A stretch of DNA of 36,816 nt from an uncultured Bacteroidia bacterium. Lineage in GTDB: Bacteria; Bacteroidota; Bacteroidia; Bacteroidales; UBA932. The stretch is taken from contig CACYWN010000024.1 in assembly GCA_902778105.1 (NCBI GenBank), positions 1 to 36,816 of the forward strand, read 5' to 3'. A program made the translations under genes and the position numbers. The notes beneath the pieces are model-generated. The model ran no database searches, was not told where the DNA came from, and saw only the letters and a program-made list of their open reading frames with translations. The stretch's first letter is position 1. The number at the start of each line of letters is the position of its first letter. Positions 30,817 through 36,816 of this stretch are shown here, in pieces.

Positions 30817-31995
30817 TTATTGGAGGATGGCGTCTGCAAGGGCTTCCAGGGCAGCCTGGTCACTTTCTTTCATCCGGCTGCGTATGGTGACGGGTTCACC
30901 GACGATCTCGACATCCTTCATCGCGCCGAACATTTCTTTCATGACTTTGCCGGCGGTAGGGGCCCAGGTCCCGTTTTCAATCAGGGCGACTTTCCGCTTT
31001 TGCCAGGATTTCATCTGAAGGGTATGGAGGAAATTGTAGGCCGGAGAGAACAGACCGCCATCATAGGAGGAGGCGGCCAGAACCATCCGCCCATAGCGGA
31101 AGGCATCTTCCACGGCCTCGGCCTGGTCGTCCCGGGTGAGGTCGGAGAAGGCAACCTTCGGGCATCCCTTGGCAAGCAGGATTTCCTTCAGGTGCTCCGC
31201 GACGGCAAGGGTTCCGCCGTGAATGGATGCACAGGCGATGAAAACACCTTCCGTTTCAACGCCATAGGAACTCCAGGTATTGTACAAGTCGAGATACTGG
31301 CCAAGGTCCTTCCGCAGGACCGGTCCGTGCAAGGGGGCGATAGCCGCAGGCTGCAGCGGGAGGACTTTCTTCAGGAGGATCTGGACCGGAGCGCCGTATT
31401 TCCCGCAGATGTTGAAGTAGTAACGGCGGGCCTCGCAGGCCCAGTCGTCATCCTCTTCCCCGAAATAACCGCACTTGGACAGGGCGCCGAACTTGCCGAA
31501 CGCATCAGCCGCGAAGAGGACTTTGTCCTTCCGGTCGAAAGTGACCATCACCTCCGGCCAATGGACCATCGCGGCCAGGATGAACTGCAGGGTATGGGCA
31601 CCGAGTTCCAGGGTGTCCCCTTCCTTCACGGCCAGCGTATGGAAGGCCTTTCCCTCGAAGAACTGCGCCAGGAACACGAGCGCCTTCGCAGTAGCGACGA
31701 TCTGGATGTCAGGATACTTTTCCGTCAATGCCAGGATGCACCCCGAGTGGTCGGGTTCCATATGCTGGACCACCAGATAATCGGGTTTCCGACCGTCCAG
31801 AGCCTCTTCCAGGTTCCGGAGCCACTCTTCCCCTTTCCGGGCGTCCACGGTGTCCATGACGGCCACCTTTTCGTCCAGGATCAGGTATGAATTGTAAGAC
31901 ATTCCCTCGGGAACGACATATTGGCTTTCAAATAAATCCAGGTCCAGGTCATCGACGCCGATGTACCGGATGTCGGAAGTGATGTTCTTAATCAT
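30817..31995 (-). CDS. Flavodiiron protein (A-type flavoprotein, FprA-like)
   Basis: A 392-residue enzyme reducing oxygen or nitric oxide, a known defence of anaerobes. The N-terminal metallo-beta-lactamase domain (residues ~1-245) has the diiron ligands His78, Glu80 and Asp82 in QHMEPDHSG, His145 in MVHWPE, Asp164 in AADAFG and His223 in PLHGPV, so the site is complete. The C-terminal flavodoxin domain (~250-392) contains CASIHGGTLAVAEHL and AASSYDGGLFSPAYNFLHTL. No rubredoxin or flavin reductase domain is fused, so a separate donor is needed; a flavin reductase-like gene diverges from it. The ATG at 31995 follows a -7 box. Further leftward genes are spaced by only 10 bases or less, so it heads a run of lipoprotein and heptose genes. 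Confidence 0.94.
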   Translation of the reverse strand: MIKNITSDIRYIGVDDLDLDLFESQYVVPEGMSYNSYLILDEKVAVMDTVDARKGEEWLRNLEEALDGRKPDYLVVQHMEPDHSGCILALTEKYPDIQIVATAKALVFLAQFFEGKAFHTLAVKEGDTLELGAHTLQFILAAMVHWPEVMVTFDRKDKVLFAADAFGKFGALSKCGYFGEEDDDWACEARRYYFNICGKYGAPVQILLKKVLPLQPAAIAPLHGPVLRKDLGQYLDLYNTWSSYGVETEGVFIACASIHGGTLAVAEHLKEILLAKGCPKVAFSDLTRDDQAEAVEDAFRYGRMVLAASSYDGGLFSPAYNFLHTLQMKSWQKRKVALIENGTWAPTAGKVMKEMFGAMKDVEIVGEPVTIRSRMKESDQAALEALADAILQ

Positions 31996-32013
31996 AGCTT
32001 TGTGTTTAACATA

Positions 32014-32042
32014 CAAAGATAATCCTTTTTTTCGTATCTTTG
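32014..32042. promoter_or_regulatory. Divergent promoters, flavodiiron and flavin reductase genes
   Basis: Minus strand TATCTTTG (32014-32021) and plus strand TATCTTTG (32035-32042) form a perfect inverted repeat with a 13-base AT-rich spacer. They precede the ATGs at 31995 and 32062 by 18 and 19 bases. The shared control region suggests coordinated expression. Confidence 0.65.
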
Positions 32043-32061
32043 CGTACCAAACAGGACTAGA

Positions 32062-32724
32062 ATGAAAACTACACTTTACCTTTTCGCCGCTCTCGCACTG
32101 GCGGTGTCCGGTTGCCGGAATGCGGCGGAGCAAAACACCCAAGACATGAATACGAAAGAAACCCTTCAGGAAGTAGCCGGACGTAAGAATTTCGGCTCGA
32201 GCCATGCCCTGATGACCACGCCCCAGCCCTGTGTCATGATCGCCACCTGGGACAAGGACCACACCCCTGACGTCATGATGGCCGCATGGGCGGGTCAGTA
32301 TGACCACAACCAGATCGTCGTGAGTCTTTCCAAGCACAAGACCACGGAGAACCTCGAACTCACCGGCGCTTTCACCGTCAGCTTCGCCGATGTGCGCACG
32401 GTAGCCGAATCCGACTATTTCGGCATCGTCAGCGGGAACATAGTTCCGGACAAGGTCGCCACGGTCGGTTTCACGGCCACTCCCAGTCCGAATGTGGATG
32501 CCCCCATCATCAATGAGTACCCGCTCACGCTGGAATGCAAAGTCGTCAGTTGGGAGGATGGCATCCTCGTCGGAGAGGTCGTCAACATGAGCGCCGACGA
32601 GTGCATTCTGACGGACGGGAAAGTGGATCTCGGCAAGCTCCAGCCCATCGTGTTCGACGCGGCGGCCAATACGTACCGCGCCCTCGGCGAGGTCGTCGGA
32701 CAGGCCTGGGGTTCCGGGAAGTAA
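32062..32724 (+). CDS. Flavin reductase-like protein with lipoprotein signal
   Basis: A 220-residue protein. Residues ~30-215 are a flavin reductase-like FMN-binding split barrel (PF01613), with MMAAWAGQYDHNQIVVSL, TTENLELTGAFTVSFAD, ESDYFGIVSGN and ECKVVSWEDGILVGEVVNMSADE. The first 18 residues are a lipoprotein signal peptide (ALAVSGC, Cys18). Flavoredoxin-type relatives I know of begin near the internal Met29 (MNTKETLQEVAG), so this looks like such a protein with an added export signal. The upstream -7 box supports the start at 32062, though Met29 cannot be excluded as a second start. It probably uses FMN as an electron carrier; an envelope location would separate it from the cytoplasmic flavodiiron protein. 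Confidence 0.85.
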   Translation: MKTTLYLFAALALAVSGCRNAAEQNTQDMNTKETLQEVAGRKNFGSSHALMTTPQPCVMIATWDKDHTPDVMMAAWAGQYDHNQIVVSLSKHKTTENLELTGAFTVSFADVRTVAESDYFGIVSGNIVPDKVATVGFTATPSPNVDAPIINEYPLTLECKVVSWEDGILVGEVVNMSADECILTDGKVDLGKLQPIVFDAAANTYRALGEVVGQAWGSGK

Positions 32725-32746
32725 TTCGAGTAATCCGGAACGGACC

Positions 32747-33199
32747 ATGAAACTGGCAGAAGCTTTGAACCAGCGGGCAGACCTGCAGAAACGGATCGCC
32801 CAGCTCAGGGACAGGCTCTCCAACAATGTCAAAGTACAGGAAGGAGACCAGCCTGCGGAGAAACCGGAAGACCTTTTCAAGGAACTCGAAGGTTCCCTGA
32901 AACAATTGAAGGACATGATTGTCAGCATCAACCGGACCAACCAGGAAACGGTCTGGGAAGGCAAGACCCTGACGGAGATCATCGCCGAAAAGGACGTCCT
33001 GTCGATGCATCTTGCCGCCCTTCGTTCCACTTTGGATGCGGCCAACGTCCGCAGCGACCGGTATTCCCGGAACGAGATCAGGTTCGTCCGAACCATCGAC
33101 GTAAACGTACTCCAGAAAAAGGTCGACAGCCTGTCCCGGGACCTGCGGGTCCTGGATTCCAAGCTCCAGCAGGCGAACTGGGCGACCGACCTCAAGTAA
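32747..33199 (+). CDS. DIP1984 family protein
   Basis: A 150-residue, almost wholly helical protein. It matches the DIP1984 (septicolysin-like) family, with MKLAEALNQRADLQKRIAQL, NNVKVQEGDQPAE, INRTNQETVWEGKTLTEIIAEKD and DRYSRNEIRFVRTIDV, and the C-terminal helix ending in QANWATDL. The family takes its name from a Corynebacterium diphtheriae protein; its function is unknown despite an old 'septicolysin' label. There is no signal peptide. It starts 22 bases after the flavin reductase and has no promoter box of its own, so the two are probably co-transcribed. A structured RNA-like region and terminator follow. Confidence 0.9.
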   Translation: MKLAEALNQRADLQKRIAQLRDRLSNNVKVQEGDQPAEKPEDLFKELEGSLKQLKDMIVSINRTNQETVWEGKTLTEIIAEKDVLSMHLAALRSTLDAANVRSDRYSRNEIRFVRTIDVNVLQKKVDSLSRDLRVLDSKLQQANWATDLK

Positions 33200-33208
33200 C
33201 ACCGCCGA

Positions 33209-33368
33209 GGCAGGGCGGGCACACCTCCGGACGGGAGGTAAAAACGTCCAACGCTCACTTCTGGTGATCCGGGAAACGGAGCCGTCCCCTTTTCGGCATT
33301 GTCCGGCTCAGCACCGCGTACAGGCGCACATTTCAAGACGTACTCATTACCACCGAGTGCCGACTGCC
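33209..33368 (+). ncRNA. Candidate structured RNA between DIP1984 gene and terminator
   Basis: This stretch lacks a gene but folds well on paper. The ends pair: GGCAG (33209-33213) with CTGCC (33364-33368) and, after an internal loop, GGCAC (33218-33222) with GTGCC (33357-33361). Inside are a perfect 6-bp hairpin (ACCTCC 33223-33228 with GGAGGT 33234-33239), ACGTC (33244-33248) with GACGT (33337-33341), a TCAC/GTGA hairpin (33255-33267) and GAGCCG/CGGCTC (33279-33284 with 33304-33309). An intrinsic terminator follows. It could be a 160-base small RNA (the size and terminator fit the Bacteroidales-1/6S class, but I could not confirm it) or a structured 3' untranslated region; no TAnnTTTG box is visible in front. 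Confidence 0.4.
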
Positions 33369-33373
33369 AAAGC

Positions 33374-33403
33374 AAACCCTCCCCGATCATGGGGAGGGTT
33401 TTT
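33374..33403 (+). terminator. Intrinsic terminator
   Basis: A perfect stem CCCTCCCC (33377-33384) and GGGGAGGG (33391-33398) around the loop GATCAT, extended by AAA/TTT pairs, is followed by five T residues (33399-33403). It ends rightward transcription from the flavin reductase/DIP1984 genes and the structured segment. It is the only strong intrinsic terminator I see in the window. Confidence 0.9.
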
Positions 33404-33407
33404 CATC

Positions 33408-33713
33408 CGAATCTCTTTCCTCAAGCTCCTGCCGGCGAATTACGCTCAGCATCATGACATCCCTTTCTATGCAGACATACTGGGGATTACGCCCATCTAT
33501 CTGTCGCGGATCGTCCGGAAGATGTCCGGCCGGACCGTTGTCGACCACATCAATGACCTTCTTCTGAGCGAGGCGAAAATTCTGCTCAAATCCACCGGCC
33601 TGAATATCGTTCAGATCGCAGACCGGCTCCACTTCGCCGACTCGCCCTCCTTCAGCAGGTTCTTCTCCAGACTGGCCGGCGTTTCGCCGAGACAGTACAG
33701 GAAAGGGTTGTGA
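33408..33713 (+). pseudogene. 5'-truncated AraC family regulator (DNA-binding domain only)
   Basis: An open frame of about 101 codons, ending in TGA at 33711-33713, encodes a complete AraC double helix-turn-helix: HHDIPFYADILGITPIYLSR, then RTVVDHINDLLLSEAKILL, IVQIADRLHFADSPSFSRFF and SPRQYRKGL. A full regulator would have about 170-190 more residues in front, but similarity starts right after the terminator T-run and there is no ATG before the recognition domain (only a GTG at 33264 in unrelated sequence; the first ATG is inside the domain). The front half was evidently lost, possibly when the upstream block or the restriction system inserted. Expression is unlikely because the terminator lies just before it. 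Confidence 0.8.
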
Positions 33714-33718
33714 CAAAT

Positions 33719-33817
33719 ATGGGAATTTCCCATTTTTCCATTATTACAGTTAATTATGAGGCTTACTGGAGAAAAAGTGCTAAATTTGTTCCTTAACAGA
33801 TTCCAATAATTACAGTT
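33719..33817 (+). promoter_or_regulatory. hsdR promoter region with inverted and direct repeats
   Basis: A TAAATTTG box (33781-33788) lies 37 bases before the hsdR ATG. It is flanked by an imperfect direct repeat: TTCCATTATTACAGTT (33736-33751) and TTCCAATAATTACAGTT (33801-33817). A near-perfect inverted repeat ATGGGAA-T-TTCCCAT occupies 33719-33733. Repeats on both sides of a promoter could be operator sites for a regulator of the restriction system (inference). The region is clearly AT-rich. Confidence 0.5.
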
Positions 33818-33825
33818 TCGAGACT

Positions 33826-36537
33826 ATGACACCAGAAGAAAAAGCGCGCGTACTCATTGACCAGATGTTTGCGGACGCTGGTTGGAAGGTCGTTTCCCGC
33901 GACGGGTACTCTGCCAACCTGTCTGCAGCCGCCATTGAGGAAGGAATTCTTGAGGGCGGAAAAGAAGCTGATTATCTTCTGTTTATTAACGGGAAGGCCG
34001 TCGGTGTACTTGAAGCAAAAAAAGCTTCGATCGACGTGTCGTCGGAAAAAGTCATTTCACAGGCAGAGGGATACACACACAAACTGACCAAGTATTATCA
34101 GTTTTACGCCAACCCGCTGCCTATTGTTTATGTGTCCAATGGACAAGTAACTCTTTTCCGGGCGGATGACGGAAGCTATATCCCTGTCGGAAGTGTCCAC
34201 ACTCCCAAGGAAATCTGCAAGATGCTTGGAATCGAAGATGAGTTTGCCGGACTCCCGACGCTGAAAAAGAAAGGGCTCCGTGACTGCCAATATGAGGCCA
34301 TCACCGAGTTAGAGAATAGTTTCCGCAGTGGCCAAAACAGGGCATACATGGTGCTGGCAACGGGTGCGGGAAAGACATACACCGCCTGTATGGCTTCTTA
34401 CCGTTTCCTCTCGTACACACCGATGCGTCGTGTCCTTTTCCTGGTTGACCGCAATAACTTGGGGAAGCAGGCCGAAGACGAATTCGGGAAGTTCAAGCTC
34501 ACGGAAACCGGGGATGCCTTCAATACGATCTACACCGTCAACAGGCTCAAGAGCAAATCTATTCCCAAAGATTCCAACGTAGTCATCGCCACCATCCAGA
34601 GGCTTTTCTCCCTGCTGAAAGGCGAAGAAATCGAAGATACGGATGATGACGAAAACTACGATGGCGACGACACCCCGACACCCGATGTGATTCTTCCGGA
34701 GAATCCTGTTTTACCCAAAGATTTTTTCGACTTGATTATCGTTGACGAATGCCACCGCTCCATTTATGGCTCCTGGCGTTCGGTGCTGGAGTATTTCTCG
34801 TCAGCACGGATCATCGGTCTTACAGCAACTCCTGCTCCGGAGACGGAAGCTTTCTTCAACAATAACCGGGTTATCAATTACACGCTGGAACGGTCGATTG
34901 CCGATGGGGTCAATGTGGATTATCGCATCTACCGTATCAAGACAAAAGCCACTGAAGACGGTGGCGCCATCCGCGACGGCGAAAGCCTGAAACAGGTCAC
35001 GCGCTACACCGGCAAGGTTGAAAACGTCAGAAACAGCGGCGAAAAGACTTACTCGGGCAATGAACTGAATCGAAGCATCGTCAATCCTTCACAAATAAAA
35101 CTGGTTTTGGAGACCTATCGTGACGCCGTCTATAAGGAAATGTTCAACGATCCTCCGCGCGAGCAGAACATGGACTATCTTCCCAAGACGCTCATCTTTG
35201 CCCTCAACGATGCCCATGCCAGCAATATCGTCCAGATCGCCAAGGAGGTTTTCGACAAGGAGGATGACCCGCAGTTTGTCCAGAAGATTACGTACTCTGC
35301 CGGCAACAGCAATGAACTCATCCGCCATTTCCGCAACGACAAGGAATTCAGAATCGCCGTCACGGTAACCCTGGTAGCCACCGGGACTGACGTGAAGCCC
35401 ATCGAAGTCGTGATGTTCATGCGCGACATTGAGTCCGAATCCCTCTACACCCAGATGAAGGGTCGCGGCGTTAGGACCATCGGCGACGAGCAGCTCCGAA
35501 TCGTAACACCCAATGCGTTCAGCAAGGACTTGTTCTATCTGGTGGATGCCGTTGGCGTGACTGAGCATGAGATGAAAGTTACCCGCCCGGGAACCGATCC
35601 ACGACCGGCCACCATGACCTTGAAAGAACTCCTGGAGCGGACCACGCATGGATATGTGGATGACGAGTACCTCAAGATCCTTGCCGGCCGACTCTCGCGT
35701 ATTTACAACAAAGCCGACGATGAGCAACGGACCAAGTTCACCAACCTCGCAGGGAAGGATATGAAAGATATCGCGTCCCGCATTTACGACGCATTGAACG
35801 AAAGCACGCTTCCTCCATTTGTGGACATCAACGGGACAAACAATGAAAGAAAAGGCTTGGTATCCGCTCTTGCCAACCACCCTGAGGCGCGCGAATACCT
35901 GCTTGTCCTGAACGCAGGTTTTGTCAAAATACTGATTCCCGGTGAGGATGAATTGATATCCAAAGGTTTCTCACAGGAAGAGGCCACGCAAACGACAACC
36001 GCCTTTGAGAAATACGTTGCTGAGCATAAGGATGGAATTGAGGCTCTGCGCATTATCTATAACAATCAGGGAGAGCCCATTACATACTCCATGCTCAAGG
36101 AACTTGAGACTGCGCTTCGCTACGCGAATGCCAAGTTCAATCCATCGCTGCTATGGAACACCTATGCATTGATCCGCCCGGCTGATGTTGTAGAATTCAA
36201 CACCAAGGATGAGAAAGACGCGCTCACAAACATCATTCAGCTAGTCAGATTCGCATTCAAACATATCCAAAAACTGGAAAGCCTCAAAGGCGATGCCGCC
36301 AAATACTTCAACCTCTGGTGCGGCCAGACCTGGCGAGGCATCTCTGATTCGCAGAAAGCCTTGCTCCAGCAGGTTGTAAACTATATCGTAACAAACGGTT
36401 CCTGCACCATAGAAGACATCAAGGAAGAGGACAAGACCCAAGCTGGGCAGATTATCCAGGCCTTCGGTGGTCTCGACAAGGCCAACCAGGCTGTCTCTTC
36501 CCTCTCCCAATTTTTGATTTACAGAAGATCCGCATAA
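33826..36537 (+). CDS. hsdR: Type I restriction enzyme, R subunit (EcoEI-like)
   Basis: A 903-residue motor and nuclease subunit. The N-terminal nuclease domain has Asp49 and the E63-A-K65 pair of the PD-(D/E)XK site (EADYLLF... VGVLEAKK). The helicase core has Walker A ATGAGKT (178-184), the DEAD-box variant DECH (307-310), TATPAPETEAFF, and motif VI QMKGRGVRT. The C-terminal third matches the EcoEI_R_C domain that docks to the methylase. It translocates DNA with ATP and cleaves unmodified phage or plasmid DNA together with HsdM and HsdS. hsdM begins 6 bases after its stop. DNA composition is less GC-rich than the central genes, in keeping with horizontal acquisition. Confidence 0.95.
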   Translation: MTPEEKARVLIDQMFADAGWKVVSRDGYSANLSAAAIEEGILEGGKEADYLLFINGKAVGVLEAKKASIDVSSEKVISQAEGYTHKLTKYYQFYANPLPIVYVSNGQVTLFRADDGSYIPVGSVHTPKEICKMLGIEDEFAGLPTLKKKGLRDCQYEAITELENSFRSGQNRAYMVLATGAGKTYTACMASYRFLSYTPMRRVLFLVDRNNLGKQAEDEFGKFKLTETGDAFNTIYTVNRLKSKSIPKDSNVVIATIQRLFSLLKGEEIEDTDDDENYDGDDTPTPDVILPENPVLPKDFFDLIIVDECHRSIYGSWRSVLEYFSSARIIGLTATPAPETEAFFNNNRVINYTLERSIADGVNVDYRIYRIKTKATEDGGAIRDGESLKQVTRYTGKVENVRNSGEKTYSGNELNRSIVNPSQIKLVLETYRDAVYKEMFNDPPREQNMDYLPKTLIFALNDAHASNIVQIAKEVFDKEDDPQFVQKITYSAGNSNELIRHFRNDKEFRIAVTVTLVATGTDVKPIEVVMFMRDIESESLYTQMKGRGVRTIGDEQLRIVTPNAFSKDLFYLVDAVGVTEHEMKVTRPGTDPRPATMTLKELLERTTHGYVDDEYLKILAGRLSRIYNKADDEQRTKFTNLAGKDMKDIASRIYDALNESTLPPFVDINGTNNERKGLVSALANHPEAREYLLVLNAGFVKILIPGEDELISKGFSQEEATQTTTAFEKYVAEHKDGIEALRIIYNNQGEPITYSMLKELETALRYANAKFNPSLLWNTYALIRPADVVEFNTKDEKDALTNIIQLVRFAFKHIQKLESLKGDAAKYFNLWCGQTWRGISDSQKALLQQVVNYIVTNGSCTIEDIKEEDKTQAGQIIQAFGGLDKANQAVSSLSQFLIYRRSA

Positions 36538-36816
<279 letters not shown>

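Noticed and set aside
31996-33390. Long minus-strand extension upstream of the flavodiiron start
   Set aside because: It crosses the divergent promoter and runs antisense to two clear genes; the -7 box fixes the start at 31995.
33201-33403. tRNA, tmRNA, SRP RNA or RNase P RNA in the structured segment
   Set aside because: None of the conserved sequence elements I know for these RNAs are present.

Overview
The window looks like a chromosomal segment from a moderately GC-rich member of the Bacteroidales (Bacteroidota). The evidence is the recurring TAnnTTTG promoter -7 box (mostly TATCTTTG) in front of genes, the near absence of Shine-Dalgarno motifs, and several families typical of that order: a PCMD-domain protein, GH53 lipoprotein, a DUF6249-like protein, a bifunctional ThrA, a flavodoxin/AraC cluster and an A-type flavoprotein. 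No rRNA, tRNA, insertion sequence, transposase or CRISPR array was found.

Left edge (1-2.9 kb): a partial AAA ATPase of the GRRRVGKT type in AT-richer DNA, an unidentified 40-residue ORF, an AraC-type regulator and two tandem flavodoxins (one exported). Between and beside them lie what look like gene remnants: a 15-codon start of an NTF2/SnoaL-like protein and a 25-codon piece of an MBL-fold protein. Next (2.9-9.6 kb) come a rhomboid protease, an esterase diverging from greA, an apparent amidohydrolase/carboxymuconolactone-decarboxylase chimera, a glutathione peroxidase overlapping an ohrR gene broken by an amber codon, an ECF-sigma operon with two small membrane proteins, and a GH53 galactanase lipoprotein.

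The core (9.6-21 kb) holds the thrA-thrB-thrC operon, a YqeY-like protein, a DUF1846 protein, a lipid pair (LAB_N membrane protein plus a two-domain PlsC/GNAT acyltransferase resembling OlsF or fused GlsA/GlsB), an EamA transporter and a ThrE-type threonine/serine exporter. From 21 to 32 kb there is an envelope operon (PCMD protein, GT4 glycosyltransferase, M15 peptidase lipoprotein), then CNNM/CBS protein, FAD oxidoreductase and rmuC, and converging on these a long leftward run: flavodiiron protein, two lipoproteins, the heptose 7-phosphate kinase HddA and a fused HddC-GmhB enzyme. Together the last two supply most of the steps to an NDP-D-glycero-D-manno-heptose for surface glycans.

Right edge (32-36.8 kb): a lipoprotein-leader flavin reductase diverging from the flavodiiron gene, a DIP1984 family gene, a structured transcribed segment ending in a perfect intrinsic terminator, a 5'-truncated AraC remnant, and the start of a Type I restriction-modification system (hsdR complete, hsdM cut by the window end). 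Both edges carry transfer-prone genes.

No complete and obviously new defence or biosynthetic system is visible. The most interesting items are the in-frame chimera at 4728-6047, the amber-interrupted ohrR, the structured RNA at 33.2-33.4 kb, the back-to-back divergent promoters with leaders of only a few nucleotides, and the scatter of gene remnants.
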